Positions 1 to 8,426 of a DNA stretch of 47,557 nucleotides are shown piece after piece (position 1 is the stretch's first letter; each line of letters starts with the position of its first letter). A model generated the notes under the pieces. That model did no database searches. It was not told the origin of the DNA and was given only the letters and a program-made list of their open reading frames with translations. A program made the translations under genes and the position numbers. This stretch comes from an uncultured Clostridia bacterium (GTDB lineage: Bacteria > Bacillota > Clostridia > TANB77 > CAG-508): NCBI GenBank assembly GCA_934157205.1, contig CAKPHJ010000009.1, positions 1 to 47,557 of the forward strand, in the 5' to 3' direction.

Positions 1-815
1 ATTTTGCAATTTGCAAGTCTTAATTCTTTTAAATTTTTGCAATCTAATATTTTAATATAACTTTTGTCACCATCTGGATCTATTTTAGTTATAGCTGTAT
101 CAGACAAATTTAAATTTGTTAATGAACTTACCAAAACATCATCAATATTTGAAATACTTGTATTTCCAGATAAATTTAATATCTGCAATTTTGTTAGTTG
201 TTGTATTGCACTTGTAGTACTTATTGAGTTATTTGATAAATCTAAATTAATTAAGTTTTTAAGTCCAGATATTTTTGAAATATCATTAATTTTATTAGCA
301 CTTAAATTCAAAATTTCTAAATTATTAATTTTAGAAATAATATCTAAACTGCTAATATTGTTTCCACTTAAATCTAGTGTTGTAATATTATTTAAATTAA
401 GTAATTGTGAAACATCTGAAACATTGTTATTTTTTAAGTTCAGTTCAGTTAAATAAGAAAAACTTTCTATACCAGTTAAATCTGTTATTTTTCTTGAATC
501 ACTGCTACTATTGCTTAAATTTAATGATGTTATAGATGATATTGCCTCTGCTTTTACCTTTAATGTATATGTACCATCTTCATTTGCTTTATCTGAATTT
601 CCACTTGCTAAATAGCTTGAATTTATCCTCTCTTTTAGTGTTTGATATAAATTGTAATCTTTACAAACTACATCAACAGTTTCTTCAGTAGCTTTTACAA
701 TTAAATTTGTACTAAAAAATAATACACTTAAAAGAATAACAAAAGCTATTATCTTTTTTAGTGATATTACTATTTTTTTGTCTTTTTTTCGCTGTTTAAT
801 TGCACTTTTCTTCAT
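1..815 (-). CDS. Leucine-rich-repeat surface protein, C-terminus outside window
   Basis: The reading frame opens at ATG 815 and runs off the left edge, so about 271 codons are visible. A basic start is followed by a hydrophobic stretch (about residues 20-42), which looks like a signal peptide or anchor. From about residue 95 on there are repeated leucine-rich units of the type LxxLxLxxNxIxDIS, as in internalin-like or bacterial LRR proteins. The protein is probably exported and displayed on the cell surface; its ligand is unknown. A good promoter and the Shine-Dalgarno AAAGGGTG lie just upstream. It is divergent from the next gene. CGA is used as a normal codon at residue 9 and no in-frame CGG occurs. 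Confidence 0.8.
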   Translation of the reverse strand, partial: MKKSAIKQRKKDKKIVISLKKIIAFVILLSVLFFSTNLIVKATEETVDVVCKDYNLYQTLKERINSSYLASGNSDKANEDGTYTLKVKAEAISSITSLNLSNSSSDSRKITDLTGIESFSYLTELNLKNNNVSDVSQLLNLNNITTLDLSGNNISSLDIISKINNLEILNLSANKINDISKISGLKNLINLDLSNNSISTTSAIQQLTKLQILNLSGNTSISNIDDVLVSSLTNLNLSDTAITKIDPDGDKSYIKILDCKNLKELRLANCK

Positions 816-842
816 TTTATCACCCTTTTACCCTTTTTTTTG

Positions 843-870
843 ATTATATCATATTAGGCATCTTTTTCAA
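843..870 (-). promoter_or_regulatory. Promoter of the LRR gene
   Basis: On the minus strand there is TTGAAA at 870-865, a 16-base spacer and TATAAT at 848-843. It lies about 30 bases before the start codon at 815 and fits a vegetative sigma-A type promoter. Confidence 0.65.
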
Positions 871-992
871 TACAATGTGTTTTATATAATATTGCTTATT
901 TTTTGATATTCAAGTAGTTTCAATATGTTCAGCAATTTTTTATCTTTTTTTACATTTTGATTACATTTTTGTTACATTTTATTAATTTTCTG

Positions 993-1021
993 TTTACAAA
1001 TTAACATAAATGTATTATAAT
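993..1021 (+). promoter_or_regulatory. Promoter of the unknown gene at 1076
   Basis: TTTACA at 993-998 and TATAAT at 1016-1021 are separated by 17 bases. The gene starts 55 bases downstream after a strong AGGAGG. Confidence 0.7.
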
Positions 1022-1075
1022 ATTAACAATGTTTTTTATTATAAACATTAAGTGAATCATTAGGAGGAAACTTAT

Positions 1076-1507
1076 ATGAACAGCAACAATTATTATGATG
1101 AACTTATTGGTTTCTTTGCCAAATACAACTTCACTTTTGATAAGGATTCAATTGAGTTCCTAAAAAGTGTTGTAATCCAAAATTTTGTATTGCTAACCCA
1201 AGATATTATAATCTGGGTAAAAGCTTACAACAAAGTGCTAAAGCTTGGGAACACACAAATTGCACTGTTTTTGACGAAATTTATGGAATACAAAACACAA
1301 ATTGAGCTGATGTTAGATTTGTTGTATTGTTATTCAGATTTAAGTAATGATTTTTTGTCTACTGTTTATCGATGGAGTATCTTTGATTACTCTATAATAT
1401 TAGGCAAAGAAGAGCAAGAAATTAACGCACTAAGGATTTTGAATGAATCAGCAAAAGTGATTTTGCCTTTCGTCAAAACCATTGATGGAGCAAAAGAACT
1501 TTATTGA
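1076..1507 (+). CDS. Unknown 143-residue protein
   Basis: I do not recognise this protein. It is a predicted soluble, largely alpha-helical protein with many aromatic residues and alternating hydrophobic segments; no signal peptide or metal-binding motif is visible. Expression looks real: a perfect-spacing promoter, the ribosome site AGGAGG seven bases before the ATG, and a strong terminator after the stop. Its codon use is less AT-biased than its neighbours (it uses CTG, GTG, ACG and a CGA arginine). It is monocistronic, divergent from the LRR gene and convergent with rplS, so the context gives no functional hint. Recent acquisition is possible. Confidence 0.7.
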   Translation: MNSNNYYDELIGFFAKYNFTFDKDSIEFLKSVVIQNFVLLTQDIIIWVKAYNKVLKLGNTQIALFLTKFMEYKTQIELMLDLLYCYSDLSNDFLSTVYRWSIFDYSIILGKEEQEINALRILNESAKVILPFVKTIDGAKELY

Positions 1508-1510
1508 CAG

Positions 1511-1547
1511 AAAAAAGCGAAAATCTTTTACAGATTTTCGCCTTTTT
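1511..1547. terminator. Bidirectional terminator
   Basis: A nine-base stem GCGAAAATC / GATTTTCGC (1517-1541) is flanked by A6 on the left and T5 on the right. It can end the plus-strand unknown gene and the minus-strand rplS cluster. Confidence 0.85.
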
Positions 1548-1558
1548 CTATTTTATAT

Positions 1559-2005
1559 TTATGCATTTTCTGTTTCTGTTGTTTCTTTGTTTTCAGTAGT
1601 TTCAGCTGGTTGTTCTGTTGTTACATCTTCTTTTATAACAATTTCTTTATTTTCAATTCTAGCTCCAACTTGTTCTTTAGTTTTAGCTGCTTTACCTACT
1701 CTGTCTCTTAAATAGAACAATTTTGCACGTCTAGCTTTACCAACTCTTACTAATTCAACTTTTTCAACTAATGGTGAGTGAACTAAAAATGTTTTTTCAA
1801 CACCAACACCGTAAGAAATTTTTCTAACTGTAAATGTTTGGTTAACTCCTCCACCTTGTACTTTTATAATAATTCCTTCAAATACTTGGATTCTTTCTTT
1901 ATTTCCTTCTTTGATTCTTACATGTACTTTAACTGTATTACCAACTTTTAGTTCTGGTATTTTATTTTTCAATTGTTCGTGTTCAATAGATTTTATAATA
2001 TCCAT
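1559..2005 (-). CDS. rplS: 50S ribosomal protein L19
   Basis: L19 sits at the 30S/50S interface of the ribosome. The 148-residue product starts MDIIKSIEHEQLK and carries the family core VGNTVKVHVRIKEGNKERIQ, then FEGIII and the basic RDRVGKAAK segment. The start at 2005 is chosen because GGAGG lies eight bases before it; the reading frame is open further upstream but lacks a ribosome site. The C-terminus has an unusual tail of about 30 residues rich in E and T, beyond the usual length of about 115. It is the last gene of the trmD-rplS cluster and is followed by a terminator. A CGG triplet at TAC GGT is out of frame. Confidence 0.96.
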   Translation of the reverse strand: MDIIKSIEHEQLKNKIPELKVGNTVKVHVRIKEGNKERIQVFEGIIIKVQGGGVNQTFTVRKISYGVGVEKTFLVHSPLVEKVELVRVGKARRAKLFYLRDRVGKAAKTKEQVGARIENKEIVIKEDVTTEQPAETTENKETTETENA

Positions 2006-2040
2006 TTTAGAAATTCCTCCTTTTCTCTTTTTTTCGTATT

Positions 2041-2718
2041 TTAAATACACGTTTTATTTTTTAGCAAATCTGGTCTTTTAATTTTTGTAATTTCAAAAGA
2101 CTTTTCTTTTCGCCATTTTTTTATATTTTCATGATGCCCAGATAATAAAACTTCTGGCACCCTTTCACCTTCAAAAATTTCTGGTCTTGTATATTGAGGA
2201 TATTCTAAAAGATTATTTGAAAAACTTTCTTCTTTTATTGACTCTGGACTTAAAACGCCATCTATATATCTACTAACACTATCTATTAAAACCATAGCAG
2301 GAATTTCTCCTCCTGTTAATATATAGTCACCTATAGATATTTCTTCATCAACAATTTTATCAATAACCCTTTGATCTATACCTTCATAATGACCACAAAG
2401 TATAATTAGGTGTTTTTCTTTGCTTAATTCTTCTACTTTTTTTTGGTTCAATTTTTTTCCTTGTGGTGACATATAAATTACTTTAGAACAATCTGATTTT
2501 ACAGATTTGTAACTTTCGTAAACAACATCAGGTTTCATTACCATACCTGCGCCACCACCATATGGAGTATCATCTACTTTTTTGTGTTTATCTTTTGAAA
2601 AATCTCTAATATTAACTAAATTTACATCTATTAGCTTTTTTTCTATTGCTTTTCCTATAATGCTTTGCTTTAATGGTTCAAAGACTTCAGGAAACAACGT
2701 TAAAACATCAAATTTCAT
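2041..2718 (-). CDS. trmD: tRNA (guanine-N1-)-methyltransferase TrmD
   Basis: It makes m1G37 in tRNAs that read CNN codons and so prevents +1 frameshifting, using S-adenosylmethionine in a trefoil-knot fold. The 225-residue length is normal for the short Firmicute form. Visible motifs are FDVLTLFPEVF at the N-terminus, DDTPYGGGAGMVMKP, the SAM-binding knot LCGHYEGIDQR, and SIGDYILTGGE. It lies between rimM and rplS in the classical order. The role is notable in this genome: TrmD is the established guard against +1 slippage, and the genome appears to use +1 decoding at CGG. The gene itself is intact and has no in-frame CGG. Confidence 0.97.
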   Translation of the reverse strand: MKFDVLTLFPEVFEPLKQSIIGKAIEKKLIDVNLVNIRDFSKDKHKKVDDTPYGGGAGMVMKPDVVYESYKSVKSDCSKVIYMSPQGKKLNQKKVEELSKEKHLIILCGHYEGIDQRVIDKIVDEEISIGDYILTGGEIPAMVLIDSVSRYIDGVLSPESIKEESFSNNLLEYPQYTRPEIFEGERVPEVLLSGHHENIKKWRKEKSFEITKIKRPDLLKNKTCI

Positions 2719-2744
2719 ATAAGACCCCTTTTTTATGTTATAAA

Positions 2745-3251
2745 TTATATTAAACCTGGAATTAAATGTACTATTATTTTTTTGTTTTGTAAATCAACAT
2801 TTTTTATTACATCTGGTATTCCTGGTAAAAGAATTTGCTTTCCTTCTTTGTTTTTTATAACATATACATCATTACTTCCTGTGTTAAAAATATCTTCTAC
2901 ATTTCCAAGTAATTGATTTTCGTCTGTATAAACTTCTAAACCAATTAAGTCTACTATGTAATATACTCCTTCTTCTAAAGGCTCTTCTTTTTCTCTGTCA
3001 ACAAGTAAATAACTTTGACGTAATGCATTAGCTTGTTCTGGAGTTTCAATGCCTTTAAGTTTCATTAGAACCATATTTTTGTGATATTTTATTTCTTCTA
3101 TTTCATATTCTTTTTTTTCGTTTTTATTACTGATGTATATATTTTTTAGTTTGTCAAATCTTTTTATATCATCTGTAAAGGGAACAACTTTTACCATTCC
3201 TTTTATTCCAAATGTATTAACAATTTGACCTATTTCAAGATATTTTGTCAT
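2745..3251 (-). CDS. rimM: 16S rRNA processing protein RimM
   Basis: RimM assists maturation of the 30S head and binds S19. The 168-residue product begins MTKYLEIGQIVNTFGIKGMV, a typical RimM start, followed by the PRC-barrel part (EEGVYYIVDLIGLEVY) and the end motif LLPGIPDVIKNVDL. The start is ATG 3251, with GGAG six bases upstream; a TTG at 3263 is in frame but has no ribosome site. It lies 12 bases from khpA and 26 bases from trmD, in one operon. Confidence 0.95.
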   Translation of the reverse strand: MTKYLEIGQIVNTFGIKGMVKVVPFTDDIKRFDKLKNIYISNKNEKKEYEIEEIKYHKNMVLMKLKGIETPEQANALRQSYLLVDREKEEPLEEGVYYIVDLIGLEVYTDENQLLGNVEDIFNTGSNDVYVIKNKEGKQILLPGIPDVIKNVDLQNKKIIVHLIPGLI

Positions 3252-3263
3252 ATTAAACTCCAA

Positions 3264-3494
3264 TTATCCTATAAATTCAACAGATACTCTTTTTTGTTCT
3301 TTGCTAGCTACAGCTTTCATAACATTTCTTATAGATTTAGCAAGTTTTCCTTGCTTTCCTATTATTTTACCCATGTCACCATCTGCAACTTTTACTTCAA
3401 AAACAACAGATTTTTCGCCATTTAGTTCTTTTATTTCAACTGCTTCTTTATTATCTACTAAATTTGTAATAATAGTTTCAAGTATATCTTTCAT
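3264..3494 (-). CDS. khpA: KH-domain RNA-binding protein KhpA (YlqC)
   Basis: A 76-residue single KH domain with the RNA-binding loop GKIIGKQGK (the GxxG motif). In Firmicutes KhpA pairs with KhpB/Jag and binds RNA, affecting cell division and translation. Its place between rpsP and rimM is the conserved one. A strong GGAGG lies eight bases before ATG 3494. Confidence 0.93.
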   Translation of the reverse strand: MKDILETIITNLVDNKEAVEIKELNGEKSVVFEVKVADGDMGKIIGKQGKLAKSIRNVMKAVASKEQKRVSVEFIG

Positions 3495-3523
3495 TTCTTA
3501 TTTTCCTCCGTAAATTCAGCTTA

Positions 3524-3757
3524 TTATTTTGCTTTTTCTATTAAAGCTTTAACTGTATCTGTAGGTTTTGCGCCATTTTTAATCCATTGTTCTACTTTTT
3601 CTTTGTCTAATACTATTGTTCCTGGTTCAGTCATTGGATCATAAGTACCTAATTTTTCTATTATTTTACCATCTCTTGGGCATCTTGAATCTGCAACAAC
3701 GATATGATAAAATGGAGCTTTTTTCTTTCCTTGTCTTTGTAATCTGATTTTTACCAT
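3524..3757 (-). CDS. rpsP: 30S ribosomal protein S16
   Basis: S16 is an assembly protein of the 30S body. The 77-residue product starts MVKIRLQRQGKKKAPFYHIV, which is diagnostic, and continues with DSRCPRDGKIIEKLGTYDP. ATG 3757 is preferred over the in-frame GTG 3766 because AGGAGG lies directly before it and eight bases separate them. It follows ffh after a 54-base gap. Confidence 0.97.
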   Translation of the reverse strand: MVKIRLQRQGKKKAPFYHIVVADSRCPRDGKIIEKLGTYDPMTEPGTIVLDKEKVEQWIKNGAKPTDTVKALIEKAK

Positions 3758-3811
3758 TTTTTTCACCTCCTAAAAATTTATATATATAAAGTTTAAAAAC
3801 TTAATAACTAA

Positions 3812-5166
3812 TTAAAATTTAAAATTTTTCAAAGTGTTTTCATCTATGCCTTTCATTAATTTTTTCATTCCACCTTTGTCACTTTTTAGCTTTTTCATCA
3901 TTTTTTGTGTCATTTCAAATGATTTAATGAATTTATTAATATCTTGTACTGTTGTTCCACTTCCGTTTAGCAATACGTTGTCTACGACTAGCATTTAATA
4001 ATTTTGTATCTTTTTTTTCTTCTTTTGTCATTGAACAAATTATTGCTTCTATTTTTACAAACTCGTTGTCATCTACTTTTAAATCTTTTATTTGATTCAT
4101 TCCTGGTATCATTTTTAGCAATGATGAAAATGAACCCATTTTTTTAACTTGACGTAATTGCATTAAATAGTCGTCTAAGTCTAATTCTTTTTTCTTGAAC
4201 TGTTTTTCTAATTTTTCAGCTTGTTCTAAGTCAAATGATTCTTCTGCTTTTTCTATTACTGATAATATATCTCCCATTCCTAAAATTCTGCTTGCCATTC
4301 TATCTGGGTGAAAAACTTCAATATCATTTAATTTTTCTCCTGTTGCAGCATATTTTATAGGTTTTCCGGTAATTTTCTTTACAGATAATGCCGCACCACC
4401 ACGGGTGTCACCATCTAATTTTGTTAAAACAACTCCATCTATTCCAACTTCTTGACTAAATTTTTCTGCGACATTTACTGCATCTTGACCTGTCATACTA
4501 TCTACTACTAATAATATTTCATGAGGTTTTATATTTTTCTTAAGATTTTTTAGTTCTTGCATAAGTTCATCATCTATGTGTAATCTACCTGCAGTATCTA
4601 GTATAATTACATCATTTAATTTTGACATTGCTGTACTTATTGCTTGTCTTGCAATATGAACAACATCTTTTGAATTTTCATTACTGAAAACTGGTATATT
4701 AAGCTGCTTTCCAACAACTTCTAATTGTTTTATAGCTGCTGGCCTATAAACATCACAAGCAACTAATAATGGTTTTTTTCCTTGTTTTCTAAGTAAATTA
4801 GCAAGTTTACCACAAGTTGTTGTTTTACCAGATCCTTGCAAACCAACTAACATTATTATTGTTGGAGGATTTGGTGTAAAATTTATTTTGCTTTCTGTTC
4901 CACCGTAAAAGTTCTATTAATTCATCTTTTACTATTTTTACAACCTGTTGTCCTGGAGTTAATGATTTTAATACATCTTGCCCTAATGCTTTTTCTTGTA
5001 TTGTATTAATAAATTCTTTTACTATTTTATAGTTAACATCAGCCTCTAGAAGTGCTAGTTTTACTTCTCTTAGCATTTCTTTTAAGTCTGATTCATTTAT
5101 TCTAGCTTTTCCTCTAAGTTTTCTTGTGATTTCTTGTAACCTAGAAGATAATCCTTCAAAAGCCAT
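3812..5166 (-). CDS. ffh: Signal recognition particle GTPase Ffh, needs two +1 shifts at CGG
   Basis: Ffh binds signal sequences on the ribosome and, with 4.5S RNA and FtsY, targets membrane proteins. Order: N domain (residues 1-85), GTPase (G1 GLQGSGKTTTCGKL, G3 DTAGR, G4 TKLDGDTRGG), M domain with SRRQRIAKGSGT-type signature and Met-rich tail. The sequence is split in three frames. Codon 88 is an in-frame CGG (4905-4903) where the family has LLGG; the second is CGG at 3965-3963, where the family has RIAKGSGT. Skipping the C at each gives GGT and GGA and a continuous 450-residue protein, the normal length. Ffh is essential in most bacteria, so decay is unlikely. The start is ATG 5166 with GGAG eight bases upstream. 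Arginines nearby use CGT normally. Confidence 0.96.
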
Positions 5167-5201
5167 ATAGTTCACTCCATTTCATTTATATTATGCAAAT
5201 A

Positions 5202-5549
5202 TTATATTAGACAATTTAGTTCTTTTTTTATTTTTTCTATTTCTTTTGCTGTTTTTGTATCTGTTGCTTCACTTTGAATTTTTATTAGTTTCTCTATTAT
5301 TTCTTGTATACGTTTTTCTTGTTGTAATTTTTTTTCAAGAATTTGAAGCTTTTCTTCGTATTCAAAAAGTTTTTTTGTTCCTTTTTTTAGTATATCTCTA
5401 ACAGCTTGCCTTGTTATATTGTTATTTTCTGCTATTTCAGATAATGACAAATCATTGTTATAATAGTCTGTTATAAATTCAAATTGCTTTTCTGTTAGCA
5501 TTTTACCATAAAATTCACATAACATACTTATTTTTATTTTTTCTTCCAT
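5202..5549 (-). CDS. ylxM: YlxM-type DNA-binding protein
   Basis: A 115-residue UPF0122 protein, which in Firmicutes is co-transcribed with ffh and ftsY and helps the SRP pathway. It has a sigma-factor region 4-like helix-turn-helix (residues 25-60: EKQFEFITDYYNNDLSLSE and NNITRQAVRDILKKG), then a coiled-coil tail of E, K and Q residues. It is the first gene of the SRP cluster, 35 bases before ffh, and lies after the pheT terminator. Confidence 0.93.
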   Translation of the reverse strand: MEEKIKISMLCEFYGKMLTEKQFEFITDYYNNDLSLSEIAENNNITRQAVRDILKKGTKKLFEYEEKLQILEKKLQQEKRIQEIIEKLIKIQSEATDTKTAKEIEKIKKELNCLI

Positions 5550-5564
5550 GCTAATTACCTCTTC

Positions 5565-5592
5565 AAAAATGATAGGAATAAATTCCTATCAT
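5565..5592 (-). terminator. pheT terminator
   Basis: On the minus strand ATGATAGGAAT and its complement form an 11-base stem with a 2-3 base loop followed by T5. It separates the pheS-pheT operon from ylxM-ffh. Confidence 0.8.
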
Positions 5593-5644
5593 TATTTTGT
5601 AATGCAATTATACTTTACACTATTTTTTTCTATTTGTCAAGTGG

Positions 5645-8044
5645 TTATCTTAATTTTGCTGATAATTTTTCTTCTAATTCTTTTATTATGTTATTCATTA
5701 TTGTATTTATTTCTTCATCACTTAATGTTTTATTTTTATCTCTGAAAATTAGTGAATATGCAACACTTTTTTTGTTTTCGCCTAATTTTTCATCTCTGTA
5801 GATATCAAATAATTTTATACTTTCTAATAATTTCTTAGCTTTTTTAGTTATTATTTTTTCTATTTGACCAACCTCAATGTTTTCATCTACAATAACTGCA
5901 ATATCTCTTTCTACAGCTGGGAATTTTGGTACCTCAACATATTTTTTATTAACTCTTGAATATTTTACAAGTTTTGTAATATTTATTTCTGCCATATATG
6001 CTCTTTTTCCAATTCCATAATTTTCTAATACTTCTGGATGTATTTCGCCAAAAGTTGCTATTGTATCTATACCAACCTTTAAGTTTGCACATCTACCTGG
6101 ATGATAAGATCTATTTTTTGTTTCTTTTTCAATATCATATCTGTTTACATTTATAAATTCTAATATATTTTCTATAATTCCCTTTAAAACATAAAAATTA
6201 ATATCATCACTATACATTCCTATAGTTAAAATTTCTTCTTGTAATGGAACTTCACCTTTTTCAATTTCTTGATTAATATTTTTATAATTTCTAGATATAT
6301 CAAATAATTTTGTAGCTTCATTTTTTTTGTTATAGTTTGTAGCTAGAGTTTGCAACATACTTGGTATTGTAGAAGGTCTCATTAGTTTGTATTCTTCACT
6401 TAATGGATTTATTATTGTAATAGCATATTTTTTTATTTCTTCATCTATATTTGATTTTTCTAAATCATTTTTACTAACAAATCCATATGTGTATATTTCT
6501 GAAAATCCATTATTTACAAGTACTTCTTTTATATTTTTCTTGATTTTTTGTTCTTTATTTCTAATTCCTAATGTTGTATCTGCTTTTATTAATGTTGTTT
6601 CTAGTTTATCATATCCATAAAAACGTGCAACTTCTTCTGCTAAGTCTGCTACAAATTCTAAGTCCATTCTGAAATAAGGAGCAATTGCAACATCATTTTC
6701 TACCTTTATCTCTAAGTTTTCTAATATTTTTACCATTTCTTCTTTTGATATTTTTGTTCCTAAAAGGTTATTTATTTTTTCAGTATCAAATTTTATTTTA
6801 TTTATTTTTTGTTTTGTTGGATAAATATCAATTTTACCATCTACAACTGTTCCAATTCCTAAAATTTCAACTAATTCAACAGCTCTATTTATTGCTCTTA
6901 AGGCGTTTTCTGCTGATAATCCCTTTTCAAATCTTGATGAACTTTCTGTTCTTAATCCTACTTTTTTAGCTGTTTTTCTGATACTTCCTCCATTAAATAC
7001 TGCTGACTCAAAAACAACAGTTTTTGTATCTTCTTCTATTTCAGAATTTAGACCTCCCATAACACCTGCAATAGCAACAGCCTTTTTCTCATCTGCTATT
7101 ACTAAATTATTTTCGTCTAATATTCTTTCTTGTTTGTCTAATGTAGTTATTTTTTCACCATTTTTTGCTCTTCTTACAGTTATGTGTTTTCCTTCTATAG
7201 AATTTATATCAAAAGCATGCATTGGTTGCCCCATTTCAAGCATTACATAATTTGTTATATCTACTATATTATTTATACTTCTAACTCCGCAAGCTTTTAG
7301 TCTTCTTTTCATCCAATCTGGTGATTCACCTATTTTTATATTTTTTACCACTCTGGCTATATATCTGTAACATAAATCTGGTGCTGTAATATCTACTTTT
7401 AGTCCTTCTATTTCATCTTTGTTTTCTATATTTAAATTATCTAAATTTTTATGAGGATTTTTAAATTTTTCTCCTAAAGATACTGCTGTTTCACGTCCTA
7501 ATCCTTCTATAGATAAGCAATCTGGTCTATTAGGAGTTATTTCAAAATCTATTATATCTTCTTTTAAATTTAAAACTTCTACAATGTCTTTTCCAAGTTC
7601 TCTTTCTAAATCTTTATTTAGAATCATTATGCCATGTTCAATTTGTCCTGGATAGTCTTCAATATTTAAACCTAATTCACCAACTGAACACATCATTCCA
7701 CAAGAATCTATTCCTCTTAACTTTCCTTTTTTTATTTTCACCCCATTGGGTAATTCTGAACCATCTTTTGCAATAGGAACAATGTCCCCTACCTTTATAT
7801 TGTTTGCACCAGTTACAATTTGTAGTTTTTCTGTTTTAACATCTACATTTGTTATAACCAATTTATCTGCATCTGGATGTTTTTTTATTTCTAAAATTTT
7901 TCCAACAACAACATTTTTAATGTCATTGCCTAACATATCTATTGTTTCAACTTTTGATCCTGTCATAGTTAATATGTTGCCTAACTCTACAGGTGTTACA
8001 TCTATTTTACTATAATCTTTTAACCATTCTACACTTGTTTTCAT
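5645..8044 (-). CDS. pheT: Phenylalanyl-tRNA synthetase beta subunit
   Basis: PheT forms an alpha2-beta2 enzyme with PheS; it holds the tRNA and edits mischarged Tyr-tRNA. The 799-residue length is typical. The N-terminal EMAP-like tRNA-binding domain shows VVVGKILEIKKHPDADKL (about residues 45-62); the B3/B4 editing part, B5 domain and the C-terminal ferredoxin-like anticodon-binding domain (KFPAVERDIAVIVDE near residue 710) are all present. GGAG precedes ATG 8044. It lies downstream of pheS with one small unknown gene between. No in-frame CGG; the TGC GGA at about 7285 is out of frame and harmless. Confidence 0.97.
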   Translation of the reverse strand: MKTSVEWLKDYSKIDVTPVELGNILTMTGSKVETIDMLGNDIKNVVVGKILEIKKHPDADKLVITNVDVKTEKLQIVTGANNIKVGDIVPIAKDGSELPNGVKIKKGKLRGIDSCGMMCSVGELGLNIEDYPGQIEHGIMILNKDLERELGKDIVEVLNLKEDIIDFEITPNRPDCLSIEGLGRETAVSLGEKFKNPHKNLDNLNIENKDEIEGLKVDITAPDLCYRYIARVVKNIKIGESPDWMKRRLKACGVRSINNIVDITNYVMLEMGQPMHAFDINSIEGKHITVRRAKNGEKITTLDKQERILDENNLVIADEKKAVAIAGVMGGLNSEIEEDTKTVVFESAVFNGGSIRKTAKKVGLRTESSSRFEKGLSAENALRAINRAVELVEILGIGTVVDGKIDIYPTKQKINKIKFDTEKINNLLGTKISKEEMVKILENLEIKVENDVAIAPYFRMDLEFVADLAEEVARFYGYDKLETTLIKADTTLGIRNKEQKIKKNIKEVLVNNGFSEIYTYGFVSKNDLEKSNIDEEIKKYAITIINPLSEEYKLMRPSTIPSMLQTLATNYNKKNEATKLFDISRNYKNINQEIEKGEVPLQEEILTIGMYSDDINFYVLKGIIENILEFINVNRYDIEKETKNRSYHPGRCANLKVGIDTIATFGEIHPEVLENYGIGKRAYMAEINITKLVKYSRVNKKYVEVPKFPAVERDIAVIVDENIEVGQIEKIITKKAKKLLESIKLFDIYRDEKLGENKKSVAYSLIFRDKNKTLSDEEINTIMNNIIKELEEKLSAKLR

Positions 8045-8083
8045 TTATATTCTCCTTTTTAACTTTTGCTTTTAATTTTATTA

Positions 8084-8359
8084 TTATCTAGAAAAATCTG
8101 CTTTTTGTTTTGGATTTATATTAGGTTTATTTAAACTTGCAATACTTGGTGGTGTATATTTATAACTATTTTTAAAATTGTTTTTATTATTATATTTTTG
8201 TTTTAAATACTCTGCATTTTTTTCAGGTATTACTGCTTTATAAAAGCCATCTTCTGTTGGTATAAATGTATAACTTGAATCTTTTCTTAATACTTCTAAT
8301 GCCTCTTTATATGTTAGTTTTTCATAATTAAAACCAAAAAACTTTTTAAAAAATCCCAT
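8084..8359 (-). CDS. Small unknown protein in the phe operon
   Basis: A 91-residue protein that I cannot assign to a family. It starts MGFFKKFFGFNYEKLTYKEALEVL, an amphipathic basic/aromatic start, has a short alpha/beta segment up to about residue 55, and a low-complexity N/K/P-rich tail. GGAG lies upstream. It is 67 bases after pheS and 39 before pheT and is therefore co-transcribed under the T-box. It could be a membrane-surface protein; no function can be inferred. Confidence 0.65.
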   Translation of the reverse strand: MGFFKKFFGFNYEKLTYKEALEVLRKDSSYTFIPTEDGFYKAVIPEKNAEYLKQKYNNKNNFKNSYKYTPPSIASLNKPNINPKQKADFSR

Positions 8360-8426
8360 TGTTATTTTATCACTCCTAAATAATAATTTTTCTCACCCAA
8401 TTAGGTTCGCCTAAATTTTAATAATA

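Noticed and set aside
64..456. Plus-strand reading frame at the left edge
   Set aside because: It is the antisense shadow of the LRR repeats on the minus strand.
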